Under the pieces are notes generated by a model. It worked only from the letters and a program-made list of their open reading frames with translations, was not told the DNA's origin and ran no database searches. Shown here piece by piece: positions 1 through 8,714 of a stretch of DNA of 53,145 nt. The stretch lies in contig JAUNGQ010000011.1 in assembly GCA_030524285.1 (NCBI GenBank), forward strand, positions 1 to 53,145, written 5' to 3'. The DNA comes from Eubacteriales bacterium. Lineage in GTDB: Bacteria > Bacillota > Clostridia > Oscillospirales > Butyricicoccaceae. The position numbers and the translations under genes are program-made. Every line of letters starts with the position of its first letter. Within the stretch, counting starts at the first letter, position 1.

Positions 1-564
1 ACTAGCTACATTATATATATCAGCCTTTGTTTTCCGAAGCCATTCCAGAATTTCTCGGGCATTATTGTCCGAACCTGATAATTCAATAATAATTGTATCC
101 AGATTTTCTTCATTCTTATACAGATTGATACGAGACATCTCCTGAATCATGACAACTAAGACTGTCAACACAATGCCAGTAAAGTACATACCGCAGCCAA
201 TTGCCATACCAATAGCCGCCGCTGCCCAGACTCCCGCCGCAGTGGTGAGCCCTTTGATACTGTCCTTTTTGATAAAGATTGTACCCGCGCCCAAAAAGCT
301 GACGCCAGAAACAATGCCGGCAGCAACACGGGAAACATCTACACGGACATTATCATCATACATCAATACATCCATAAATCCATACTTGGAAATCAGCATC
401 ATCGCTGCGGACGCAACACATACCAGCATGTGGGTACGCATACCAGCACTTTTGCGATGCTGTGCCCGGATATGATTCTGACGTTCGAAGCCAATTGCCA
501 ATCCGCAAAAGCAACTAAGTAATAAGCGGATAACATTCATCAACTCCATCGAATACTGTTCCAT
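1..564 (-). CDS. MgtC/SapB family membrane protein (C-terminus beyond window edge)
   Basis: Reading the minus strand from an ATG at 564 gives 188 residues with no stop before the window edge, so the C-terminal end is missing. The N-terminal part has the MgtC/SapB look: NVIRLLLSCFCGLAIGFER, then RKSAGMRTHMLVCVASAAMM, GAGTIFIKKDSIKGLTTAAG and WAAAAIGMAIGCGMY, which form four to five membrane segments. The following stretch (about residue 140 onward) is soluble and resembles the ACT-like C-terminal domain of longer MgtC proteins. Members are inner-membrane proteins linked to Mg2+ limitation or to inhibition of F-ATPase; the role here is unknown. An AAGGGG ribosome site lies just upstream. It follows the LacI gene in the same direction but has its own candidate promoter. 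Confidence 0.85.
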   Translation of the reverse strand, partial: MEQYSMELMNVIRLLLSCFCGLAIGFERQNHIRAQHRKSAGMRTHMLVCVASAAMMLISKYGFMDVLMYDDNVRVDVSRVAAGIVSGVSFLGAGTIFIKKDSIKGLTTAAGVWAAAAIGMAIGCGMYFTGIVLTVLVVMIQEMSRINLYKNEENLDTIIIELSGSDNNAREILEWLRKTKADIYNVAS

Positions 565-624
565 ATTTTAACCCCTTTTTCTTTTATTATATAGTAGGAG
601 TAGCCAAAACGCAATATAAATACC

Positions 625-652
625 ATGATAGCACATTTTATGACTTTGGCAA
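625..652 (-). promoter_or_regulatory. Candidate promoter of the MgtC-like gene
   Basis: On the minus strand TTGCCA, a 16 bp spacer, then TATCAT, about 60 bp upstream of the ATG at 564. It lies directly after the LacI stop codon. I see no clear terminator in between, so read-through from the LacI gene is also possible. Confidence 0.4.
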
Positions 653-656
653 CACT

Positions 657-1667
657 TTACAGCAATTCTCTTGTAATAATCGAGGTATTCACATTGACAA
701 TCTCCTGCCGAATACGATGCCCATATACCAACAGCTCATGCAGGATTAAAATCGCACGATAGACCTGCGAAGTAAAATCCTGTTCCACAACAAAGTCAAT
801 TCTTCCTTTCTTCAGGGAATGCTTTGCTTCCGGTGTCAGATCATTGACAACTACTGTCATCCGTCGGCGGATACCCTTCAATGCATCCACACATGCCTTT
901 ACATTCTCTGTCCCCATATAAACGCCATGCAGTTTCGGATGACTTTCCAATGCATGACGGACCGCATCATAGGTTAAATCATATCGTTCATAGCACTCTG
1001 CTAATTCATAATTGTCCGAATGGAAGCCAAGCATCTCCAAATGCTCCAGAAACCCATCTACACGTACACGATGTGAACGAAATTCCATATTACCCGTGAT
1101 GACAAGCACCTGATCTTTAGGAGAAAGGCTTCGTGCCATCAATCCTGCGGCAATTTTCCCTGACTTTACAAGATCCTGTCCCACATGGCACACCCGTTTG
1201 GTATGCGGCAAATCAGAATTATAGGTGACAACAGCAACACCTGCACGGAACAGCCGCTCAATTTCCGCAGCAATGATAACATTGTCCGGTGCATTCACCA
1301 CCAGACCGCGCACGCCCAGCTCAAGCAGCTGTTCACAAACACGGATATATTCCTCATCCGATCTGCTGTTCATCCTGCGTACTTCCAATGACACTTTCCC
1401 TGTATTGATTTCCCTCGCAGCACGCTGGATTCCACGTAATGTACTGTTGATAAAATATTCATCCTGCCAGTGCGCGACAATGACGCCAATACATATCTTG
1501 TCACCGCCTGCAAACCGTTCATCCTTTCGATAACCAGTTTCCTCTATAATATGTAACACCCTTGCCCGTACCTCCGGGCTCACATCCGGTTGATTGTTTA
1601 ACACCCGGCTGACCGTTCCACGGGATACCCCTGCCAGTGCTGCAATACTCCTGACTGTATGCTTCAT
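657..1667 (-). CDS. LacI/GalR family transcriptional regulator
   Basis: Sugar-responsive DNA-binding repressor or activator. Starting at the ATG at 1667 the N-terminus is MKHTVRSIAALAGVSRGTVS, a textbook LacI helix-turn-helix followed by the RVLNNQPDVSPEVRARV hinge. Residues from about 60 form the periplasmic-binding-protein-like effector domain. The frame is open upstream to 1745, but an AGGCGGTGA ribosome site sits 5-13 nt before the 1667 ATG and the DNA-binding domain begins exactly there. The length, 336 aa, is normal for the family. The gene is divergent from the dehydrogenase at 1948, with repeated TACGAA-type motifs between them, so that gene is its likely target. The effector cannot be inferred, though a sugar or polyol substrate of the dehydrogenase is plausible. 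Confidence 0.9.
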   Translation of the reverse strand: MKHTVRSIAALAGVSRGTVSRVLNNQPDVSPEVRARVLHIIEETGYRKDERFAGGDKICIGVIVAHWQDEYFINSTLRGIQRAAREINTGKVSLEVRRMNSRSDEEYIRVCEQLLELGVRGLVVNAPDNVIIAAEIERLFRAGVAVVTYNSDLPHTKRVCHVGQDLVKSGKIAAGLMARSLSPKDQVLVITGNMEFRSHRVRVDGFLEHLEMLGFHSDNYELAECYERYDLTYDAVRHALESHPKLHGVYMGTENVKACVDALKGIRRRMTVVVNDLTPEAKHSLKKGRIDFVVEQDFTSQVYRAILILHELLVYGHRIRQEIVNVNTSIITRELL

Positions 1668-1787
1668 ATGCTTCACCGCCTCTGCTTTCAGTATACCACA
1701 GCTTTTCCTTTGGTCATAGATTATTTCAATTTTGTCACGCGTCACGGATTTTCAGCCAAAAATCATGCCGTTTTTTTGTGAGCAATA

Positions 1788-1837
1788 TACGAATGATTTT
1801 TTAACTTTTCAGGCATTCATACGAAGTGATTTTCGTA
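1788..1837. promoter_or_regulatory. Candidate LacI-type operator pair
   Basis: TACGAATGATTTT begins at 1788 and the near-copy TACGAAGTGATTTT begins at 1820, 32 bp apart (about three helical turns). The second copy extends into an inverted repeat, TACGAA-6 bp-TTCGTA, that ends 3 bp before the -35 box at 1841. The position suits repression of the dehydrogenase by the divergently encoded LacI-type regulator. No binding data. Confidence 0.45.
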
Positions 1838-1840
1838 CTA

Positions 1841-1869
1841 TTGACTTGATTTTGTAAACATTATACAAT
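1841..1869 (+). promoter_or_regulatory. Promoter of the Gfo/Idh/MocA dehydrogenase gene
   Basis: TTGACT, 17 bp spacer, TACAAT. The predicted transcript would start near 1876 and carry about 70 nt of leader ending in an AGGAGG ribosome site. Confidence 0.65.
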
Positions 1870-1947
1870 ACGTGCAGAGAAACAAAGAGAAACAAAACTC
1901 GAAAAAAATGATTCATTTTATCGGAACGTTATTAGGAGGAATTTACC

Positions 1948-2961
1948 ATGAAAACGATTAAAGTTGGTATTGCAGGTCTGGGACGTCTGGGCAAGGTTCA
2001 TGCAAATAATATCGCATTTAAAATCCCGAATGCACAGCTGACCGCGGCATGCTCCATTATGCCGGCTGAACTGGAATACGCAAAAACCGAGCTTGGTGTC
2101 ACCGATGTTTACACCGATTTCCGTGAAATGCTGGAAAAGGCTGACATTGATGCTGTTGCTATCGTAACAACCTCTTCTGAGCACTGCTGGCAGATTGAAG
2201 CTGCTCTGGATGCAGGCAAGCATGTTTTCACCGATAAACCACTGGGCGTTGATCTGGAACAGTGCAAGATTGCGGAAGCTGCTGTCGAGCGTCATCCGGA
2301 TCAGGTATTTTTCCTCGGCTTCATGCGCCGCTATGATGCTTCCTATGCATATGCAAAGAAGAAGATTCAGGAAGGCGCCATCGGCACACCATATATGGTA
2401 AAGGCCACCGGTATTGACCCGGAAGCGCTGGTAGAAGGCTCAATTAAATTTGCAGCTACCTCCGGTGGTATCTTTATTGACATGGCAATCCATGACATTG
2501 ACCTGATGCGCTGGTTCCTTGAAGACGAACCGACAGAGGTTTATGCGATCGGTTCTACCTTTAAGCATCCAGAATTTAAGGCGGTTGGCGACGATGAAAC
2601 CGCAGTTGCTACCTATAAGTTCAAGAACGGCGGTATTGGTGTCATCCATGTAGGACGCACCGCACCACACGGCTACCATGTAGAAACTGAAATCATCGGC
2701 ACCAACGGTTCCATCCGCATCAGTCCGGAGCCACAGAAGAATCTGGCAAAGCTGTACAATACCAATGGTGTTGTGACTGAGTGCGTTGAAGCATTCCCAC
2801 AGCGTTTCGCAGAGGCTTATCTGGCTGAAATGCAGGAATTTATCGACTGCGTATGCGAAGGCAGAAAACCGGGCGTCACCGTATACGATGGTACCAAATC
2901 CACTGCAATCGGCTTTGGTACAACGGAAGCATGGAAATCTGGTAAGCTTGTAACACTGTAA
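1948..2961 (+). CDS. Gfo/Idh/MocA family NAD(P)-dependent oxidoreductase (myo-inositol 2-dehydrogenase-like)
   Basis: Cytosolic sugar or polyol dehydrogenase of 337 aa, the usual family length. The N-terminal Rossmann fold opens with VGIAGLGRLGKVHANN. The family catalytic lysine lies in FTDKPLG (about residue 95), and the substrate-side motif DMAIHDIDLMRW (about residue 175-186) supplies the conserved Asp and His. The C-terminal domain forms the open sheet of the family. It resembles inositol 2-dehydrogenases (IolG) most, but no other iol genes are in the window, so I give no symbol. An AGGAGG site lies 8 nt before the ATG. It is a single-gene unit closed by a strong terminator and probably controlled by the adjacent LacI regulator. 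Confidence 0.85.
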   Translation: MKTIKVGIAGLGRLGKVHANNIAFKIPNAQLTAACSIMPAELEYAKTELGVTDVYTDFREMLEKADIDAVAIVTTSSEHCWQIEAALDAGKHVFTDKPLGVDLEQCKIAEAAVERHPDQVFFLGFMRRYDASYAYAKKKIQEGAIGTPYMVKATGIDPEALVEGSIKFAATSGGIFIDMAIHDIDLMRWFLEDEPTEVYAIGSTFKHPEFKAVGDDETAVATYKFKNGGIGVIHVGRTAPHGYHVETEIIGTNGSIRISPEPQKNLAKLYNTNGVVTECVEAFPQRFAEAYLAEMQEFIDCVCEGRKPGVTVYDGTKSTAIGFGTTEAWKSGKLVTL

Positions 2962-2988
2962 TCCCATCACTTTCCCCATATTGATATA

Positions 2989-3026
2989 GAAGAGGGCTGC
3001 GTTATCCCAAGCACGCAGCCCTCTTC
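2989..3026. terminator. Bidirectional intrinsic terminator
   Basis: Perfect 14 bp stem (GAAGAGGGCTGCGT and its complement at 3013-3026) with a 10 nt loop. It serves the dehydrogenase (+) and the sbcDC-trmO operon (-), whose last stop codon is at 3028. Confidence 0.85.
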
Positions 3027-3027
3027 T

Positions 3028-3720
3028 TCACATTTCGCCTTGGCAGACACTGCAAACCGTTAACATTTCACCGTCCACACGGAATTTGATTTCCAGACCT
3101 GCAAATGCCATACCATATACTCGTTCCGGGTCATCCTGATAGGATGGGCGCGGATCATGCGCCAGAACACCAGTTAATGCTTCTCTGCGTCCTTCCGGCA
3201 CCTGCTCTAGCCACTGCTGCGGAAAATCTACCTGCAAGATACAGCCGCTGGTATTTTGTGTAAAGCCGCCTGCCGCATCTGGATGATTATCCGCATACGG
3301 AAGAAACGGTTTGATATCATAAATCGGTGTCCCATCCATCAAATCCGCGCCGGATACGTACAGAACCGGACCATCCTTTGTATGCAAGTCAATGCCATCC
3401 AGACGCACACTGGACAAGCCAATCGGATTGGGCCGGAACGGGGAACGTGTAGCAAAAACACCCATGCGCGTATTGCCACCAAGCCGCGGCGGGCGAACAG
3501 TCGGGGACCATTGCTTGCGCACACTTTTGGAAAACTGCCAGATCAACCAGATATGGGAAAAGTCCTCTAACCCCCGCAGGGCATCTGGATTGCGGTATTC
3601 CGGCTCAAAAACAATAGCTGCCTTGAGGGATTCCACTATGCCGCTCTGTCTTGGGATACCAAACTTCGTGGGAAAATCTGTACGAATGGTTGCGATCACT
3701 TTCATTTCATTGCTGTTCAT
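3028..3720 (-). CDS. trmO: tRNA (N6-threonylcarbamoyladenosine37-N6)-methyltransferase TrmO family
   Basis: SAM-dependent methyltransferase of the YaeB/TsaA fold that methylates t6A37 in tRNA-Thr. Family landmarks are IATIRTDFPTKFGIPRQSG at the N-terminus, LRGLEDFSHIWLIWQF, and GVFATRSPFRPNPIGLSS, the most conserved block of the family. A GTG at 3729 would overlap the sbcC stop by four bases. I prefer the ATG at 3720 because AGGGTG lies 7 nt upstream of it. It is third in the sbcD-sbcC-trmO operon. The pairing with DNA repair genes has no obvious functional meaning. Confidence 0.85.
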   Translation of the reverse strand: MNSNEMKVIATIRTDFPTKFGIPRQSGIVESLKAAIVFEPEYRNPDALRGLEDFSHIWLIWQFSKSVRKQWSPTVRPPRLGGNTRMGVFATRSPFRPNPIGLSSVRLDGIDLHTKDGPVLYVSGADLMDGTPIYDIKPFLPYADNHPDAAGGFTQNTSGCILQVDFPQQWLEQVPEGRREALTGVLAHDPRPSYQDDPERVYGMAFAGLEIKFRVDGEMLTVCSVCQGEM

Positions 3721-3725
3721 ATCAC

Positions 3726-6700
3726 TCACCCTGTAATCATATGTGCCGTACTGCCATCTGTACTACGCTGTACAATAATCTGTTTGTCAATCCGATCTTT
3801 TAATTCTGCAACATGGGAAATAATGCCGATCAGTCGATTTCCACCGGACAACCGAACCAACACGGAAATTGCCTGTTCGAGCGCTGCGCTATCCAGCGAG
3901 CCAAACCCTTCATCAATAAAGACAGTTTCAACGCGCACACCTCCGGCATAGCTCTGAATGACATCCGACATGCCGAGCGCCAATGCCAAAGCGCCAAGAA
4001 AAGATTCTCCGCCGGATAATGTCTTCACCGAACGGCATTTTCCGGTGTAATAATCCATAATATCAATATCCAAACCGGACTGGCTGCGATTATTTTCCGC
4101 TTTTTTGCGCCGCCGCATCTCATACCGCCCCTGCGTCATATCCCGCAGACGGAGGTTAGCCCGCTGTAAAACCCGTTCAAAATAAGCTGCCTGTACATAT
4201 TGTTCCAGCATCAGCTTTTGTTTGCCGTTCAACTCGCCGTTTGCTGTTTGAGACATTTCCCGCAGGGCTGCTGTTTGCTGCTCCAGCTTGGACAACTGCT
4301 TTTGCATATCGCCAATGCGCTGTAAAATGCCGCTGTTGGTCTGGATACGTTCGGATATCTGATTCTTTTCCGCCTCACAGGTACGGCAGGAATTTTCTAC
4401 CTGTTCCCTTTTCTGTATCAGCTGTTCGATATCCACAGGCGCTCCCTTAGGCGCTGCTGCGGCATATTCCCGCTCCAATCCGACTGCCGCTGCAACATCC
4501 TGCGTAAATTTTTGTACCCGCTGTTCCCGCCGTTGCAGCTCTTCCGGCGCAAGCAGTGACTTTTGATACGCTTCCCCGGTAGCAAAACCTGCTTCTGGAA
4601 GCGAAGCTTTCCATTGTGCCACTGCTTTTTCCACAGCCTGTGCAGCCTGTTGCAGCTGGGCGCTTTCCGACAAAAGGACCTCTTGTGCTCCCGCCAGATT
4701 GCGCTGATACTGCTCCCATGCTGATTTTGCCTGTTCGATCTGCTGACCCAGACTCTCGCGCTCCGTTTTCTTTTGGTATAACTGTTCCTCCAGCTGCTGC
4801 AAATCATCAAACGGAATAGCTGTACGCAGCGCCTGTGCAGCAGCACAGGTTGCTGCCGCCTGTGTTTGCGCCTGATGCCACTCCTCTTCCGCCTGCTTGG
4901 CTGTTGTTTCCAGCTTCGGCTGCTGTTCTAACAGAATATTTCGTTTTTCCTGGATTTCCAGCCCCTGCTTTTCCTGTTCAGCAAGTGCTTTTCCCTGCTG
5001 TTGCAGCTCTATCGTCTGCGCGTGCTGCTCCTTTTGTGCAATTATAAAATCCTGCTGTGTTTTTTCTGCTGTATCAAATAGCTCCATACATACGCGCTGT
5101 ACAGCAGCCTGCGCCGCTTCCATTTTGGATTTACAGGCAGCACATGCCATACTCTGCTGCTGTAATGCTGCACGCGCCCGTTCCATTTTTTGTTTTTCCT
5201 GCTCCAACTGCTGCTCTGACGGCACCTGTTGTTTTAACTGCGCCGGAGCCGGGTGATGGATTGCACCACAAACCGGACATGGTATACCATCCTGTAATGC
5301 TTGTGCCAAAATACCGGCCTGACCGCGCAGCCATGCTTTCTCATAACTGCGATATCGCTTTTCTGCTTCGGAAAACGCCTGTTCCAAAACCAGATATTGC
5401 TTCTGTGTATCTCCCAGTTCCTTCTGACTTTCGTCCAGCTCGACAAACAATGCCAAAGCTGCTTTCATGCGCTCCTCTTGTTTTTTTGATTCCTTCCAGG
5501 CGAGGCGCTTATCGGCAAGTTGAAGCTGGATTTCATGCAGCTTTTCTACCCTTTGGTTGAGCTTTTCCACCTCAGCCTGCATATCCGTGAGCTCTGCTGA
5601 TTTTTTCTCAGAAATTTTTTGCTTCTGCTTTGCAGCTGTTTGTTCCTGTTCGGCCTGCTTCTGCTTTTGTTTCCACGCCTCAGCTTTTTCCTGTGCGTCG
5701 GCCAATCTGGTGATTTCCTGCTCCAATACTGTCAGCTGAACCTCTTTCCGGCTGGCTTCTTCCCATGCCTGCCGCACAACAGGTGCAGACTTCTCCAGTT
5801 CCTGTATCGCCTGTTTCCGCTCTATCACGCTCTCTTGCAGCTTTTTCTGCCGCTGCTGCTCCATCTGCCATACATTCCATTTCGGCAGGACGATATCTCT
5901 GGCTTTTCGTGCCTTCTCCAGCTGCTGCTTTTCCTGCTCCATTTCTGTTTTCTGCGCAGACAACTGCTCCAGCGTCCTTTTTGCTGTCTGCCATTTTTCC
6001 AACGCATCCTTTTCCTGCTGTGCCCGAACAACCGCCTCAATTGCCGCAGTCCGGGTCTGTCGCAGCTTTGCTAACTGGTCTTCTGCCGCCTGCAAGCACA
6101 CAGCATCCTCTGCGTTTTGCTTTTCCATGCCTTCCAACAGGGCGGCAAGCTCTGGATTATCCATTCCCGCCAACGGGCTATTCTCCGGGATACGGAAGCC
6201 CTCTGTATACTGTAATACAGCCCGTCGGATTTCCTCACACTTGTGATTCCATGCATTGTATTCTGCCTTGATCTGTTTTTGCAACTCCACCAGCGGTTCC
6301 GTATGGAAGACCCTGCGGATAATCTCCGCACGCGAACGGCTGTCCGCTGTCAGCAGCTTTAAAAATTCCCCCTGCGCAATCATGGAAATCTGCTTAAAGG
6401 ATTGACAGCCGACGCCAAGCAGCTGTTCCACAGCTTCTGTTACCGCACTTGCCCCGGCTACCGTAGAACCATCAGGATATTTTAAAATTGCCTTCGGATT
6501 CTGTGTTACTGTACCGCTTCCGCGCTTTTTCGGACGCTCATATTTTGGAATCCGTTCAATATAATATTCTTGTCCATGATGGGAAAAGCGGAAATCAACA
6601 TAGGTTTCCGCCTCTGGCTTTGCAAAATCCGAACGCAGTTGATCGGAAGCACGCTGGGAACCGCTGACCTCGCCAAACAGGGCAAAGCAAATAGCATCAA

Positions 6701-6833
6701 AAATACTGGTCTTCCCTGCACCGGTATCACCTGTGACTAGAAACAGCCCACTGCCGCCGAAATCCTCCATGGAAAGCGTCATTTTTCCGGAATATGGGCC
6801 GAACGCACTGACAGTCAATTCAATTGGCTTCAT
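3726..6833 (-). CDS. sbcC: SbcC, ATPase subunit of the SbcCD nuclease
   Basis: Large SMC-like ATPase of 1035 aa that works with SbcD to cleave hairpins and double-strand ends during DNA repair. Walker A is GDTGAGKTS at residues 35-43. The long middle is Gln/Glu/Lys/Ala-rich coiled coil, interrupted near its centre by a CPVCG zinc hook (in GIPCPVCGAIHHP). The C-terminal half-domain has the signature TLSGGESFLGALALALGMS and Walker B with FIDEGFGSLD. The start codon lies 14 bp inside the end of sbcD, a translationally coupled arrangement, and the gene ends in overlap with the trmO start region. The high Gln content of the coiled coil is unusual but not unknown. Confidence 0.97.
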   Translation of the reverse strand: MKPIELTVSAFGPYSGKMTLSMEDFGGSGLFLVTGDTGAGKTSIFDAICFALFGEVSGSQRASDQLRSDFAKPEAETYVDFRFSHHGQEYYIERIPKYERPKKRGSGTVTQNPKAILKYPDGSTVAGASAVTEAVEQLLGVGCQSFKQISMIAQGEFLKLLTADSRSRAEIIRRVFHTEPLVELQKQIKAEYNAWNHKCEEIRRAVLQYTEGFRIPENSPLAGMDNPELAALLEGMEKQNAEDAVCLQAAEDQLAKLRQTRTAAIEAVVRAQQEKDALEKWQTAKRTLEQLSAQKTEMEQEKQQLEKARKARDIVLPKWNVWQMEQQRQKKLQESVIERKQAIQELEKSAPVVRQAWEEASRKEVQLTVLEQEITRLADAQEKAEAWKQKQKQAEQEQTAAKQKQKISEKKSAELTDMQAEVEKLNQRVEKLHEIQLQLADKRLAWKESKKQEERMKAALALFVELDESQKELGDTQKQYLVLEQAFSEAEKRYRSYEKAWLRGQAGILAQALQDGIPCPVCGAIHHPAPAQLKQQVPSEQQLEQEKQKMERARAALQQQSMACAACKSKMEAAQAAVQRVCMELFDTAEKTQQDFIIAQKEQHAQTIELQQQGKALAEQEKQGLEIQEKRNILLEQQPKLETTAKQAEEEWHQAQTQAAATCAAAQALRTAIPFDDLQQLEEQLYQKKTERESLGQQIEQAKSAWEQYQRNLAGAQEVLLSESAQLQQAAQAVEKAVAQWKASLPEAGFATGEAYQKSLLAPEELQRREQRVQKFTQDVAAAVGLEREYAAAAPKGAPVDIEQLIQKREQVENSCRTCEAEKNQISERIQTNSGILQRIGDMQKQLSKLEQQTAALREMSQTANGELNGKQKLMLEQYVQAAYFERVLQRANLRLRDMTQGRYEMRRRKKAENNRSQSGLDIDIMDYYTGKCRSVKTLSGGESFLGALALALGMSDVIQSYAGGVRVETVFIDEGFGSLDSAALEQAISVLVRLSGGNRLIGIISHVAELKDRIDKQIIVQRSTDGSTAHMITG

Positions 6834-7980
6834 CTGCTTCCTCCATTCTGCGGCAAATGCTATCCAGCATACTCTGCTGCCATTCCGTCATTTTCTTTCC
6901 GTTCTGTTCTATAAAAAACTGTGCAAACAACTCTGCGGGCGTCATCTGCTTTGCTGCATCTTCCTGCTGTAAGCCGTCTGTATCCTCTGTTCTGGTGCGG
7001 GTATTATCAAAATCCAGCCGCATCAGATTCGGATATACCTCTTTCAAGGCTCCCTGCGGATCATATAATTCCTCTTCATCTGTCAGAATCACACGGATAT
7101 AATCCTCCGCATTACCTGCCTGCACAGTTTGCTCAGAAAGAACATCCTCCAGTGTTCCGCGGATTTCCCGCAGGTCATGCTGCGGCTTCAAAGGCAGCAG
7201 TTCAATCTCCGGTTCTCCATCTGTATGTATTGTCACCAGTGGGACAGACTTTGTATACCGTGCTTCTGAAAAAGAATATTTCAATGGCGAACCGGAATAC
7301 CGTACACACTCCCTTCCAAGCCGCTGTGGGCGATGGATATGTCCCAAAGCCGCATAGTCATACCGTTCAAACAGTGCAGCATCCACCGCATCCACACCAC
7401 CGACAGGAATAATCTCAGACTCAGACTGTGCCGGAAGCTCACCGCCGACTGTAACAAAGGTGTGTGCAAGCAAAACATGTCTGACACCATCATCCCAATC
7501 AGCCTGTTCCAATACTGCCTGTACGGCACATTGCTGACTGCTTTTCTCCAGCTCCAGCTTCTCTTTCAACTCCATCGGATGCAGCCACGGCAGCAGATGA
7601 AATTGCACCCGACAGCCTTCTGCATCGCAAAGTGTGACAGCCTCCAATATACCATCAAAGCTTCCCGCCAGATGCATTCCCTGCTGTGCGAGCAGTGTAC
7701 GTCCGAAGTTCAACCGTTCCCCGGAATCGTGATTGCCGCTGATCGCCAGCACCGCGATATTTTTGGCACAAAGCGCAGTAAAAAAGCTGTCAAACAAACT
7801 GACAGCTTCACCGGGCGGCACAGCTTTGTCATAGATATCGCCTGCAAGCAAAACAGCATCTACCTGTTTTGTCTCTGCCATCTGTACAATCTGCTCTAAT
7901 ATGACACGCTGATCTTCCAGCATAGAATAGCCATATACCCGCTTGCCAAGATGCAGATCACCAAGGTGTAAAAATTTCAT
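6820..7980 (-). CDS. sbcD: SbcD, nuclease subunit of the SbcCD complex
   Basis: Mn2+-dependent Mre11-type phosphoesterase of 386 aa. The metallophosphatase motifs occur in order: LGDLHLGK (residue 6 on), LAGDIYDKA, ISGNHDSGE and GHIHRPQ. The C-terminal part is the capping and SbcC-binding region. The ATG at 7980 is preceded by a GAGGAA ribosome site. First gene of the operon with sbcC and trmO. Confidence 0.97.
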   Translation of the reverse strand: MKFLHLGDLHLGKRVYGYSMLEDQRVILEQIVQMAETKQVDAVLLAGDIYDKAVPPGEAVSLFDSFFTALCAKNIAVLAISGNHDSGERLNFGRTLLAQQGMHLAGSFDGILEAVTLCDAEGCRVQFHLLPWLHPMELKEKLELEKSSQQCAVQAVLEQADWDDGVRHVLLAHTFVTVGGELPAQSESEIIPVGGVDAVDAALFERYDYAALGHIHRPQRLGRECVRYSGSPLKYSFSEARYTKSVPLVTIHTDGEPEIELLPLKPQHDLREIRGTLEDVLSEQTVQAGNAEDYIRVILTDEEELYDPQGALKEVYPNLMRLDFDNTRTRTEDTDGLQQEDAAKQMTPAELFAQFFIEQNGKKMTEWQQSMLDSICRRMEEADEAN

Positions 7981-8026
7981 TGCAATTCCTCACGCAAACC
8001 ACAAAATCTGTCCTGTATTGTTCCAC

Positions 8027-8055
8027 ATTATACTCTGATTGCAGGATGATTTCAA
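8027..8055 (-). promoter_or_regulatory. Promoter of the sbcD-sbcC-trmO operon
   Basis: On the minus strand TTGAAA, 17 bp spacer, TATAAT, giving a leader of about 40 nt before the sbcD ATG at 7980. Confidence 0.7.
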
Positions 8056-8097
8056 TGGGACAACCATTGCACAATGCCTGTTTCACTGCATAAAAAT

Positions 8098-8146
8098 ACA
8101 ACCTCATCCCACCTGAAACACGAGGTTTTCGGTAAAATAAGGTTGT
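8098..8146 (-). terminator. Possible terminator after the HIT gene
   Basis: Outer arms ACAACCT (8098) and AGGTTGT (8140) can pair, and an alternative inner pairing AACCTC/GAGGTT is also available. T-rich runs follow on both strands. The stem is long and imperfect, so this is tentative. Confidence 0.35.
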
Positions 8147-8183
8147 TTTTGGTACTAACTAGACGGGTGATAAGGTGTTCTAA

Positions 8184-8618
8184 TTAGTCTTTGGTGATAT
8201 TTAATTCAGCCTTGAGCTGTGCCATCATGTCATCGTATTCTTCCTGCGTCAGATGTACTGGATTCGGATTGGTAATTTCAAAACCGCCGCCGAATTCAAA
8301 ACCGCCTTCATACTTCGGAACAATATGGAAATGTACATGCGGCAGCTTGTCGCCATACGCACCCAGATTGATCTTGGTGCAGCCCCACAGCTTCTTCACT
8401 GCGGCTGCGACATCAGCAACATCATCCATGTAATCATGGCGCTGCTCCGGTGTCAGGTCAGACAGCTCAGCCAGATGTTCATCTACAGCAACAACACAAC
8501 GGCCCTTGTGCGCCTGATCCTTAAACAGATACAAAACGCCTTCTCTCATCTTACCCACACGGAACATAATTGCCTTGCGGCCCTCATGATCCGGATTACA
8601 ATAAAAGCAATTGTTCAT
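8184..8618 (-). CDS. HIT family nucleotide hydrolase/transferase
   Basis: Histidine-triad protein of 144 aa. The catalytic motif HVHFHIVPKY (HxHxHxx) is near residue 105. The N-terminal NNCFYCNPDHEG gives a Cys pair like that in HIT and GalT-type proteins. Such enzymes hydrolyse nucleoside phosphoramidates or dinucleoside polyphosphates; which one cannot be told. The frame is open upstream to 8693, but the ATG at 8618 has AAGGAGA 8 nt before it and starts the conserved domain. Monocistronic, with a TATACT -10-like box around 8682-8687. Confidence 0.88.
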   Translation of the reverse strand: MNNCFYCNPDHEGRKAIMFRVGKMREGVLYLFKDQAHKGRCVVAVDEHLAELSDLTPEQRHDYMDDVADVAAAVKKLWGCTKINLGAYGDKLPHVHFHIVPKYEGGFEFGGGFEITNPNPVHLTQEEYDDMMAQLKAELNITKD

Positions 8619-8714
8619 TGGAATCGTCTCCTTTATCCTGATGTGTTGGATTCCCTCTGCATTTGGATATCCTCTATTTGTAGTATACCGCAATCAGGAC
8701 AATATTTCCAGACT

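Noticed and set aside
1-564. Plus-strand frame 149-475 as a gene
   Set aside because: It is the complement of the MgtC-like gene, which has clear family motifs and a ribosome site on the other strand.
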